DNA from: Nocardiopsis sp. ATB16-24
Lineage (GTDB): Bacteria > Actinomycetota > Actinomycetes > Streptosporangiales > Streptosporangiaceae
DNA: 64,000 bases
Assembly (NCBI RefSeq): GCF_030271535.1
Contig: NZ_JASCXJ010000008.1
Span: 62,001 to 126,000 of the forward strand
Direction: 5' to 3'
The notes under the pieces are model-generated. The model saw only the letters and a list, made by a program, of their open reading frames with translations, did no database searches and was not told the DNA's origin. Of the stretch, positions 53,303 through 60,502 are shown piece after piece. Each line of letters begins with the position of its first letter. Position 1 is the first letter of the stretch. Position numbers and translations under genes: made by a program.

Positions 53303-53581
53303 ATGCTTGCGTCGGTCCTGGAAACGCCCTGGTTGTCCGACACCGAAGTCCCTTGCCGACTGGAGCCCGACCTGTTCTTCGCCGAGGCGCCCGCGGACGT
53401 CGAGGAGGCCAAGGCGGTCTGTGGTTCGTGCCCGGTCCGCGAACAGTGCCTGGCCGATGCTCTGGAGCGTCGGGAGCCGTGGGGCGTATGGGGCGGACAG
53501 TTGCTCGTCTCCGGCCAGATCGTGGCGCGTAAGCGCCCCAGGGGTCGGCCCCGCAAGAGCCCGGCCCCGGTCGCGGCCTGA
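53303..53581 (+). CDS. whiB7: WhiB7/WblC antibiotic-responsive transcription factor
   Basis: 92 residues from ATG 53303, with TTGGAGGGC 6 nt upstream. The four iron-sulfur cysteines are in EVPCRLEP, AVCGSCPVREQCLADALE (C-x2-C-x5-C). The WhiB signature turn is EPWGVWGGQLLV and the tail holds the AT-hook RPRGRPRKSP, which together identify WhiB7 rather than other Wbl proteins. It binds the sigma-A region 4 and AT-rich promoter DNA to switch on resistance genes after ribosome inhibition. Its own leader carries a WhiB7-type promoter, a uORF and a terminator. Confidence 0.92.
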   Translation: MLASVLETPWLSDTEVPCRLEPDLFFAEAPADVEEAKAVCGSCPVREQCLADALERREPWGVWGGQLLVSGQIVARKRPRGRPRKSPAPVAA

Positions 53582-53635
53582 GGCGGAGCGGAAGACCCCG
53601 ACCTGAACGACACACCCCTGAAAGGCCGAGAGAAC

Positions 53636-53797
53636 ATGATGATGACGGAGATCGGGCGCGTCGCCCGGGAGATGGACGTGGACTCCAGGCGCGTGCAGGA
53701 CGTCAGGCTCACCGCACGCCGGTTGCGGGCCCGTCGACGTGCGGAGCGCCGGGGGGAACGAGACTCCACGGAGGTCGTGTGGCCGCGTCTGTGTTGA
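53636..53797 (+). CDS. Possible small basic protein downstream of whiB7
   Basis: 53 codons from ATG 53636, reading MMMTEIGRVAREMDVDSRRV then a run of Arg-rich sequence (TARRLRARRRAERRGERD). GAGAGAAC precedes the ATG triplet run (three ATG codons in a row). It starts 54 bp after whiB7 and would be co-transcribed. Helical and highly basic, it could bind nucleic acid. No family is recognised, and a chance ORF is possible. Confidence 0.35.
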   Translation: MMMTEIGRVAREMDVDSRRVQDVRLTARRLRARRRAERRGERDSTEVVWPRLC

Positions 53798-54051
53798 CGC
53801 CGTCTCGTGTGACGGGAACCTCGGCTCCTTGAGCCGATCCCACCAAGGCCGTGCGGGGACCCGCGAAAAGGGTCACCGTTCGGTCTCTTTTTGCTACCGA
53901 AAAAATGAAGGCGAACCCCTGGAGGTTCCCGTAGTGGCCTGTCACACAGTCGAAAAACGCTCCTGGTCAGAGCGGAATGTGCTACAGGGTCGGATTTTTC
54001 GGCTAGGTTCCGAGAAGCGGTGATCCGGTAAAACCATGACATAACCAGACA

Positions 54052-54075
54052 AGGCGCTCCTGTGCGGGAGCGCCT
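54052..54075. terminator. Hairpin in the gap before the YgjP-like gene
   Basis: AGGCGCTCC (54052-54060) and GGAGCGCCT (54067-54075) form a perfect 9-bp stem with a 6-nt loop. It may end the whiB7 transcript. The 254 bp before it are AT-richer than average (runs such as GAAAAAAT) but show no other clear gene or site. Confidence 0.45.
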
Positions 54076-54083
54076 CCCTCGGC

Positions 54084-54089
54084 TACCGT
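54084..54089 (+). promoter_or_regulatory. -10-like hexamer for leaderless YgjP-like gene
   Basis: TACCGT ends 7 nt before GTG 54097; no Shine-Dalgarno is present. Confidence 0.4.
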
Positions 54090-54096
54090 AAAGTTC

Positions 54097-54663
54097 GTGC
54101 CCTCGAACACCAAAGTCGAGGTACGACGTAGTCCTCGTCGTCGGCGCACCGTGTCGGCCTACCGGGACGGGGACACCACGGTCGTCCTCGTGCCCGCGAC
54201 GTTCTCCCGCGCAGAGGAAAAGCGCTGGGTGGGACGCATGCTGCAAAGACTGGCGGCCCGAGAAGGCCGACGCCGCCCCGGAGACCAGGAGCTGTACGAA
54301 CGCGCCGTGGAACTGGCCCGCCGCTACCTGGACGGTACCGAACTGCCCAGCAGCGTGCGTTGGGTCGACAACCAGAACTCCCGGTGGGGCTCGTGCACCC
54401 CCGACACCCGCGCGATCCGTATCTCCCGTCGTGTCGCCGGTATGCCCTCCTGGGTCGTCGACTACGTACTCATCCACGAACTCGCGCACCTGTTCATCCC
54501 GCACCACGGCAGGGAGTTCTGGGACCTGGTGCGTCGCTACCCCAAGGCGGAGCGGGCCCGGGGATACCTGGAGGGCTTCAGCGCGGCGTCCCGAGCCGCT
54601 CCCGGAGCTCCCGTCGAGGAGGACGAGGAACTCGACACCGCCGAGGTCGCCTTCGAGGAGTGA
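54097..54663 (+). CDS. YgjP/M48-type metal-dependent hydrolase
   Basis: 188 residues. VDNQNSRWGSCTPDTRAIRI and the zinc motif YVLIHELAHLFIPHHGREFW (HExxH plus the downstream His) define the YgjP/WLM-like metallopeptidase group. The acidic C-terminal tail (APVEEDEELDTAEVAFEE) is disordered. Substrate unknown; related proteins are linked to DNA-protein crosslink repair in eukaryotes and are uncharacterised in bacteria. It is transcribed away from whiB7 and convergent with the Nudix gene. Confidence 0.85.
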   Translation: MPSNTKVEVRRSPRRRRTVSAYRDGDTTVVLVPATFSRAEEKRWVGRMLQRLAAREGRRRPGDQELYERAVELARRYLDGTELPSSVRWVDNQNSRWGSCTPDTRAIRISRRVAGMPSWVVDYVLIHELAHLFIPHHGREFWDLVRRYPKAERARGYLEGFSAASRAAPGAPVEEDEELDTAEVAFEE

Positions 54664-54825
54664 GCCGGATCCCTTCCGTGCCACACCCCGTCGCACGGCC
54701 TGCTCCTCAAAGGGCGACGGCGACCTCCGCTCCCGCGTGGTCGACACGGGGGACCGTCTCCGAGGCGCGGCGACGACCGAGGGCCGAGGGGCCCGCCTCG
54801 GCGGGTGGACGGTCCCGAGCGCGCC

Positions 54826-55401
54826 TCACACGCCCCGGACCGGGGCGGTCCTCCCGCGATGGGAGACCACCGCTCGGGCCGCGGCGCGCACCAGGGCACG
54901 ACAGGCGTCGTCGGACGGCTCGGGCAGGTCGTCGACCGGGAACCAGTCCAGGCCGGCGGACTCGTCGGGGTCGAGCACCGGTACCGCGTCCCTCGGGGCG
55001 ATCGCCGCGTACTGCACGTCCAGGTGGAGACTGCCGCCTCCACAGGGCACGGGGTGGCGGTCCAGTCGTACCGGCCGGGGGAGGAGGGTGATCCCCTCGA
55101 TCCCGGACTCCTCCGTGGCCTCTCGCAGGGCGGCCCCCGCCAGGGTGGTGTCCTCCGGCTCGCAGTGTCCACCCGTCTGCAACCAGATCCGGTGTTTGCG
55201 GTGCAGCGTGAGCACCACGTGCGAGCCATCGGCGGAGAGGACGGCCGTGCTCGCCGTCACGTGGCCCGGCAGGCAGTCGCGCCACATGCCGTCCTCGTAC
55301 CTCTCCAGGTGCTCCAGGTAGGACAGGCGCAGTTCCTCCTGCCGGGGGTCGGGCGCCGTCCACGCCTCCAGGGTCGCCCGGGCATCGGCGTGCAGCGGCA
55401 C
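54826..55401 (-). CDS. Nudix hydrolase
   Basis: 191 residues from GTG 55399-55401, directly after the TAG of the upstream gene. The Nudix box is TGGHCEPEDTTLAGAALREA then TEESGIEG, a slightly degenerate form (GGH at the start, RExTEESG retained). The rest (GHVTASTAVLSADGSHVVLT and HRKHRIWLQ) fits hydrolases of the ADP-ribose or isopentenyl-type branch. Coupled translation with the metalloprotease gene is likely since there is no gap. Substrate unknown. Confidence 0.82.
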   Translation of the reverse strand: MPLHADARATLEAWTAPDPRQEELRLSYLEHLERYEDGMWRDCLPGHVTASTAVLSADGSHVVLTLHRKHRIWLQTGGHCEPEDTTLAGAALREATEESGIEGITLLPRPVRLDRHPVPCGGGSLHLDVQYAAIAPRDAVPVLDPDESAGLDWFPVDDLPEPSDDACRALVRAAARAVVSHRGRTAPVRGV

Positions 55402-56811
55402 CTAGGAGTCCTCTCCCCGGTCGTCGTCGGACTCCTCGTCCTTCTTCCTCTGGCCCGGGGCCTCCTCGGTCAACGAGGAGATGTCGAAGTCGGCCTCGCC
55501 GAACTCCCCGGAGCCGTGCACGAAGGAGTCCGGGTCGTCCAGGGCCTCGGAGGTGGGCATCAGGTCCGGGTGCTGCCACACCGCGTCACGGCCGTCCACG
55601 CCACGGGCCTCCTGGAGCGCCGACCACAGGGCGGACGCCTCGCGCAGGCGGCGTGGACGGAGTTCCAGACCGACCAGCGCGGCGAACGTGTGCTCCGCGG
55701 GACCGCCGGTCGCCCGGTGCCTCCGGGTCGCCTCGGCCAGGGCGCCCGCCTGCGGAAGCCGGCCGGAGACCGCGGACGAGACCACGGTCGCCACCCAACC
55801 CTCGATCAGCGCCAGAGTGGTCTCCAGCCGGTTCAGAGCCGCCTTCTGCTGCGGGGTGTCCTCGGGCTGGAACAACCCCTCGCCCCCGGCGCCGCCCAGG
55901 ACCTCCTGGAGCGCCTCGGGGTCGGTGAGGTCGATCTCACCGAGCCGGTCCTCCAGCCCGCTGATGTCGAACGACATCCCGTCCGCGTACTCGCCGACCA
56001 ACCGTGACACGTGTGAACGCAGCCACGGCACGTGCGAGTAGAGCCGATGCAGGGCGGCCTCGCGTGCGGCCAGGTACAGTCTCACCTCGTCGGCGGGGAT
56101 CTCCAGCCCCTCGCCGAACCGCTCCACACCCGACGGCAGCAGAGCGGCGTTGCCCTCCCCGGCCAGGGGAAGCCCGATGTCGGTGGTGCCGATGACCTCG
56201 CGTGAGAGCTCCCCGACGGCCTGGCCCGCCTGACGGCTGACCATCATGCCGCCCATCTGCTGGATCATGCCCAGCAGCGGACCCGCCACGGAGCGCATCT
56301 CCTCGGGCAGGTTCTGTCCCATCGACCGGACGGTCCTGCTGGTGAGCGGGTCGCACAGCTGCACCCACGAGTCCATCGTCCGCTCGACCCACTCCGAACG
56401 GCTCCAGGCCTGGGCGGTCTGGAGCCCCGACGGCAGGTCGGTAGCCTGGTCGAGCCACAGGTCGGCGAGGCGCAGCGCCTCCTCGACCTTGGCGTAGTCG
56501 GACGCGGGGACGCTCGGGTCGCCCTCCTGGGCCACCACCTGGCGTGCCACGTCCTTGGCCATCTGCCAGTTCACGCCCGACGACGGCGTCTGACCGCCAC
56601 CACCGGGAGCGGGCTGGGCCGACATCATGTCGGCGAACTGGCGCAGCATGGCGGCCATCTGCTGCGGGTCGCCGAACGGGAAACCGTCCGGCATGCCGGA
56701 TCCTCCGCCCGGGCCGCCGCTGCCGGCACCCGAGCCGGAGTCGCCAGAGCGGCGTCCGGACTCGTCATCGGGATCGTTCGGCATGCTGAAACCGAAAGGC
56801 AGGTCGCTCAC
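55402..56811 (-). CDS. Zincin-like metalloprotease family protein (DUF2342/zinc-dependent metalloprotease)
   Basis: 469 residues. A Gly/Ser/Pro-rich start (SGAGSGGPGGGSGMPDGFPF) precedes the family core: WVERTMDSWVQLCDPLTSRT, GMIQQMGGMMVSRQAGQAVG, VRLYLAAREAALHRLYSHVP, then WLRSHVSRLVGEYADG. The family is assigned as zinc-dependent but lacks a canonical HExxH here; EAALHRLY is the nearest candidate. The neighbour relation to the PDZ-Lon, UPF0182 and PPA1309 genes matches the mycobacterial Rv3193c-Rv3196 region. It is divergent from the epimerase across 63 bp. Confidence 0.82.
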   Translation of the reverse strand: MSDLPFGFSMPNDPDDESGRRSGDSGSGAGSGGPGGGSGMPDGFPFGDPQQMAAMLRQFADMMSAQPAPGGGGQTPSSGVNWQMAKDVARQVVAQEGDPSVPASDYAKVEEALRLADLWLDQATDLPSGLQTAQAWSRSEWVERTMDSWVQLCDPLTSRTVRSMGQNLPEEMRSVAGPLLGMIQQMGGMMVSRQAGQAVGELSREVIGTTDIGLPLAGEGNAALLPSGVERFGEGLEIPADEVRLYLAAREAALHRLYSHVPWLRSHVSRLVGEYADGMSFDISGLEDRLGEIDLTDPEALQEVLGGAGGEGLFQPEDTPQQKAALNRLETTLALIEGWVATVVSSAVSGRLPQAGALAEATRRHRATGGPAEHTFAALVGLELRPRRLREASALWSALQEARGVDGRDAVWQHPDLMPTSEALDDPDSFVHGSGEFGEADFDISSLTEEAPGQRKKDEESDDDRGEDS

Positions 56812-56874
56812 AATAAGACCTCAGGCAGGAGTAGGTTTGGTCTCCACTGTCACGTTAGCTGGGAGTCGCCCGGA

Positions 56875-58002
56875 GTGAATACCGAAAGCAGCCAGGTTCG
56901 CCCAGAGCACAGCCCCCAGGCGGGCGCGGGCAGGGTGGTCGCTGTCACCGGTGCCGCCTCCGGTGTGGGCCGGCTCCTCGTGCAACGCCTGGCCATGCCG
57001 GAAGGTTCCGCCGCCCCCCGGGAGATCATCGCGATCGATGACGAGTTCGCCGACCTGCGCGGAGTCACGTGGCGCATCGCCGACGTCAGTGATCCCGGCC
57101 TGGTCTCCCGGTTGGGCGGGGTGGACGTGCTCGTGCACACCGCCGACGACCGCTCTTTGCAGACCCGGCCCTCGCAACGCCGCGCGCACAACATCCGCGC
57201 AGCCCAGGCGGTCTTGACCGCCGCGGCCGCCTCAGGGGTCACGCGTGTCATCCTGGTCACCAGCACCATGGTCTACGGAGCGACGCCGGACAACCCCGTA
57301 CCGCTGCCGGAGGACGCCCCGCGCGTGTCCGACAACAGTGAGGGGCTCATGGGCGACTTCGCCGAGATCGAGGCCCTCGCCGAACGCGCCCGTCGGGCGC
57401 ACCCCAGCCTGACCGTCACCGTGGTACGCCCGGCCCCGCTCGTGGGGCCAGGGCTGGACACCCTGCTCAGCCGCCACTTCTCGGCACCGCGTCTGCTGAC
57501 CGTCAAGGGACATGAGCAGCGCTGGCAGTTCTGCCACGAGGAGGACCTGGCCAGTGCCCTGGCCTTCTGCGCGGTGCGCGGAGTGGACGGCCCCAAGGGG
57601 GTGCTCGCCGTGGGCAGTGAGGGATCCCTCACCCAGGCGGAGGTGGAGGGCATCGCCGGGATGAAGCACTTCGAGGTCCCCGCCAACCTCGCCTTCGGCG
57701 CCGTCCGCCGCCTCCACCAGGCACGGATCACTCCGGCCGCGGAGGGGGAGCTCAAGTTCCTGGTCTACCCGTGCGTCGTGGACTGCTCGGTGCTGCGTGA
57801 GGCCGGGTGGAAACCCGCCTACGACAACGGGGCCGCTCTGGCCGCCCTGCTGGAGTCCAAGACCGGCAGGCACGCGCTGGTGGGCCGCAGCCTGGGGCGC
57901 AAGGAGGTCACCCTCACGGCCGCCGGCGCCGCAGGCGCCGCGGCCGCGGCCATCGGCACCGCCGCCGCCATCCGTCACCTGCGCAGGCGCAAGGGCGGAT
58001 GA
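56875..58002 (+). CDS. NAD-dependent epimerase/dehydratase-type SDR protein
   Basis: 375 residues. Extended-SDR motifs: VVAVTGAASGVGRLLVQRLA for NAD binding and VILVTSTMVYGATPDNPV for the Ser-Tyr region, where YGxxxxN replaces the normal YxxxK, so dehydrogenase catalysis is uncertain. The C terminus has a hydrophobic Ala-rich segment (TAAGAAGAAAAAIGTAAAI) then RHLRRRKGG, a possible membrane tail. GTG 56875 has CCCGGAG upstream. Function unknown; similar genes lie beside the zincin-like gene in other actinobacteria. Confidence 0.75.
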   Translation: MNTESSQVRPEHSPQAGAGRVVAVTGAASGVGRLLVQRLAMPEGSAAPREIIAIDDEFADLRGVTWRIADVSDPGLVSRLGGVDVLVHTADDRSLQTRPSQRRAHNIRAAQAVLTAAAASGVTRVILVTSTMVYGATPDNPVPLPEDAPRVSDNSEGLMGDFAEIEALAERARRAHPSLTVTVVRPAPLVGPGLDTLLSRHFSAPRLLTVKGHEQRWQFCHEEDLASALAFCAVRGVDGPKGVLAVGSEGSLTQAEVEGIAGMKHFEVPANLAFGAVRRLHQARITPAAEGELKFLVYPCVVDCSVLREAGWKPAYDNGAALAALLESKTGRHALVGRSLGRKEVTLTAAGAAGAAAAAIGTAAAIRHLRRRKGG

Positions 58003-58093
58003 GTCCTCCCCCGCCCTGGGAGAGGCCCCTACGCCGCGCTCGGGGACGACGAGGACATTCTCGTACGTCCCGACATGGGGTGACGCGGCTTGG

Positions 58094-58099
58094 TACGGT
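58094..58099 (+). promoter_or_regulatory. -10-like hexamer for leaderless moaE
   Basis: TACGGT ends 6 nt before GTG 58106 and no Shine-Dalgarno is present. Confidence 0.45.
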
Positions 58100-58105
58100 C
58101 ATAGC

Positions 58106-58543
58106 GTGGAAGAGATCACCCTCGCGTCCGTACGCGACACCCCTCTTTCGGTGGACGAGGTCCTCGCCGCGGTCGCCGATCCGCGCGCGGGCGGTACCGC
58201 GGTCTTCGTCGGCACGGTCCGCGACATCGACCATGGTCGTGATGTGGCCCGGCTCGCCTACACGGCGCATCCGACGGTGGAGGCGCAGCTGCGAGTCGTC
58301 ATGGAGAAGGTGTTCGCCGACACCTCCCCGCCGGGTCGTCCCGTGGTGAAGATGGCCGCGGTGCACCGCGTCGGCCGACTGGAGATCGGTGACGTCGCCG
58401 TGGTCGTGGCGGCCTCCGCCCGTCACCGGCAGGAGGCCTTCGCGGCCTGCCGTCGCCTCATCGACGATCTCAAGGCCCAGGTGCCCATCTGGAAGCAACA
58501 GGACTTCCAGGACGGCGAGAGCGAGTGGGTGGGCTCCCCCTGA
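58106..58543 (+). CDS. moaE: MoaE-like molybdopterin synthase large subunit
   Basis: 145 residues. MoaE motifs: GGTAVFVGTVRDIDHGRDVA, LAYTAHPTVEAQLRVVMEKV, VHRVGRLEIGDVAVVVAASA, RHRQEAFAACRRLIDDLKAQ and the catalytic loop PIWKQQDFQDGESEWVG, with Lys in IWKQ. It transfers sulfur from MoaD to make molybdopterin. MoaD is not nearby, but MoeZ at 36.9 kb could load it. GTG 58106 is the start that fits the leaderless promoter. Confidence 0.9.
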   Translation: MEEITLASVRDTPLSVDEVLAAVADPRAGGTAVFVGTVRDIDHGRDVARLAYTAHPTVEAQLRVVMEKVFADTSPPGRPVVKMAAVHRVGRLEIGDVAVVVAASARHRQEAFAACRRLIDDLKAQVPIWKQQDFQDGESEWVGSP

Positions 58544-58612
58544 ACAGCGGGGGCGGAGACGGGCCGCTCCTGACGGGAAGGTGGACGAGGGCCCGCCGCT
58601 CAGGGGCCGCAA

Positions 58613-58618
58613 TAAGCT
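58613..58618 (+). promoter_or_regulatory. -10-like hexamer for leaderless YlbL-type gene
   Basis: TAAGCT ends 6 nt before ATG 58625. A GTG at 58619 directly abuts the hexamer and is therefore less likely to be the start. Confidence 0.45.
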
Positions 58619-58624
58619 GTGCGC

Positions 58625-59701
58625 ATGCTTCGTCGCGTCATGACCCTCGTCGCCGCCCTGTTCCTCCTCGTCGGACTCGGGGTCGGCAGCCTCCTCCTCC
58701 CCGTCCCCTACCTGGTGGCCGCACCGGGCCTCACCGTGAACACGCTCGGAGAGGGTCAGGAAGGCCCGGTCATCCAGATCGAGGGAGTGAAGGACTACGA
58801 GCACGACGGCTCCCTCTCCATGGTCACCGTGCAGTACGCGGGCGGACCACAACAGCGCCTGGACTTCCTCACGGTCGTCACCGCGTGGCTCTCACCCACC
58901 CAGGCCGTCCTGCCCGAGGAACTCCTCTTCCCCGCCGGGCGTACGGCCGAGGAGGTCAGCGAACGCCAGACCGTGCAGATGAACGATTCGCAGACCGACG
59001 CCACCGCGGCGGCGCTCAACCAGCTCGGCATCGGGTACGAGGCGCTTCCCGTGGTCAACAGCACCGTCGAGGGCATGCCCGCACACGGCAAGGTCGAGGA
59101 GGGCGACGTCATCCTGGAGGTGGACGGCGAGCCCGTGCCCACGGAGGGGGGCGGCGATCCCGAGGCGTCCGTGGGCAGTGCGGCCGTCGTGGACCTGGTG
59201 GGCGACCGCGAGCCCGGCGAGACGGTCGAGCTCACCCTGGAGCGTGACGGTCGGAGCGTCGAGGTGGAGATGACCACGGCGGAGGGTGAGGCCGGGAACG
59301 CGGCCGTCGGTGTGCTCATCGCCGACCGGATGGACTTCCCGGTGGACGTGGAGATCACCGTCGGCGACATCGGCGGGCCCAGCGCGGGCATGATGTTCGC
59401 TCTGGGGATCATGGACCGGCTCAGCGAGGAGAGCCTGACCGGTGGAGCGAGCGTCGCCGGATCCGGCACCATCACCTCCGACGGCCAGGTCGGCGGAGTC
59501 AGCGGTATCCCGCAGAAGATGGTCAGCGCCCAGCGCGACGGGGCCGAGTACTTCCTCGTGGCGGCCGAGAGCTGCTCCCAGGTGGCGCAGTCGGCCGCCC
59601 ACGACGAGATGGAGGTGGTGCGGGTGGAGACCCTCTCCGAAGCGGTCGAGGCACTGGAGACCATTCGCACCGGTGACGGAGAACTGCCCCGCTGCGAGTG
59701 A
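58625..59701 (+). CDS. YlbL-family PDZ-Lon serine protease
   Basis: 358 residues from ATG 58625. An N-terminal membrane anchor (VMTLVAALFLLVGLGVGSLL) is followed by a PDZ domain with HGKVEEGDVILEVDGEPVP and a Lon-type domain. The catalytic Ser is in IGGPSAGMMFALGIM and the Lys is in VSGIPQKMVSAQRDGAE. The site faces the outside. YlbL proteases degrade envelope regulators, including the cell-division inhibitor YneA in Bacillus. It is a homologue of Rv3194c, beside the same UPF0182 neighbour. Confidence 0.9.
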   Translation: MLRRVMTLVAALFLLVGLGVGSLLLPVPYLVAAPGLTVNTLGEGQEGPVIQIEGVKDYEHDGSLSMVTVQYAGGPQQRLDFLTVVTAWLSPTQAVLPEELLFPAGRTAEEVSERQTVQMNDSQTDATAAALNQLGIGYEALPVVNSTVEGMPAHGKVEEGDVILEVDGEPVPTEGGGDPEASVGSAAVVDLVGDREPGETVELTLERDGRSVEVEMTTAEGEAGNAAVGVLIADRMDFPVDVEITVGDIGGPSAGMMFALGIMDRLSEESLTGGASVAGSGTITSDGQVGGVSGIPQKMVSAQRDGAEYFLVAAESCSQVAQSAAHDEMEVVRVETLSEAVEALETIRTGDGELPRCE

Positions 59702-59762
59702 CCGGGGACGCGCCTCGGCGTGCCCCCGGTTCCCGTGGAACGAAGAGCGGGGGAGGGGGCCG

Positions 59763-60284
59763 TCAGTTCCCCTCCGGCTCCTCCTCGATGTCCAGGGTCA
59801 GGGCCAACGCCGAGGTCAGCGCGGGGATCAGGTCCGTGCCGTTGAGCACTTCCGACTCGCTGTCGTGGCTGCGCATGCGCATGGCGCAGTACCGCGACCC
59901 ATCGCGCAGCACCCCGGCGACCATGCGGATCTCCTCGGTCTCCCGACCCGAGGTACGAGGGTCCTCGCCCTGGTCCAGGGTCTCGTCCGACCCCTTCACC
60001 ACCAGGCGCTCCATCACCAGGGCGCACCCCGCCACGCCCTCGGGCCACAGAATGCGCCCCAGCGCCTCCTCCAGGGGAAGATCGTCGGGCAGCTGCTCCT
60101 GCTCCACCGGGGTCAACTCGTCGGGATCCCGAGGGGAGTCGATCCCGAGCAACTCGGCCAACGCGGGTTCGGCTTCGAGCAGATCGGCGGTGGGCACCAG
60201 GGCGTACAGCCCCAGGGGCCGGTCCCAACCCTGTGCGGCTGCGTGGCGTTCGAGGTCCATGACGGCTTCGCGAATGTTCGACAC
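59763..60284 (-). CDS. PPA1309-family protein
   Basis: 173 residues from GTG 60282-60284. Family pattern: NIREAVMDLERHAAAQGWDR, LGLYALVPTADLLEAEPALA, DDLPLEEALGRILWPEGVAG, MVAGVLRDGSRYCAMRMRSH. The family is confined to actinobacteria, lies next to UPF0182 and PDZ-Lon genes, and has no known function. The upstream extension (38 more codons) has no family similarity. CAGTAT 6 nt before the GTG supports the shorter start. Confidence 0.85.
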   Translation of the reverse strand: MSNIREAVMDLERHAAAQGWDRPLGLYALVPTADLLEAEPALAELLGIDSPRDPDELTPVEQEQLPDDLPLEEALGRILWPEGVAGCALVMERLVVKGSDETLDQGEDPRTSGRETEEIRMVAGVLRDGSRYCAMRMRSHDSESEVLNGTDLIPALTSALALTLDIEEEPEGN

Positions 60285-60290
60285 GTTCCC

Positions 60291-60296
60291 ATACTG
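60291..60296 (-). promoter_or_regulatory. -10-like hexamer for leaderless PPA1309 gene
   Basis: On the minus strand CAGTAT lies exactly 6 nt before GTG 60282-60284 with no Shine-Dalgarno. Confidence 0.45.
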
Positions 60297-60502
60297 ACCG
60301 ATGCCGAGGACCCGACGTCGCCCATCCCGGAGCAGTAGGGTCACGACAGGGCTCCGGATGCGACTCCGATACGGCAAAGATGCAGCCTTGTCACCCATAC
60401 GAGGGTGGTTTCGGGAACCCGGCGGCCACCGTTTAAGTTTTCAGTAATGAGAGCGCCACACGCGCACCGATACGCACCTACCAAGCCAACCGAGGGGGAG
60501 GC

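Noticed and set aside
54664..54825. Terminator between the YgjP-like and Nudix genes
   Set aside because: Only short 6-bp GC pairings can be drawn; no convincing stem.
54707..55579. 290-codon minus-strand frame over the Nudix and metalloprotease genes
   Set aside because: Gly/Arg/Pro-rich out-of-frame reading of the real Nudix gene.
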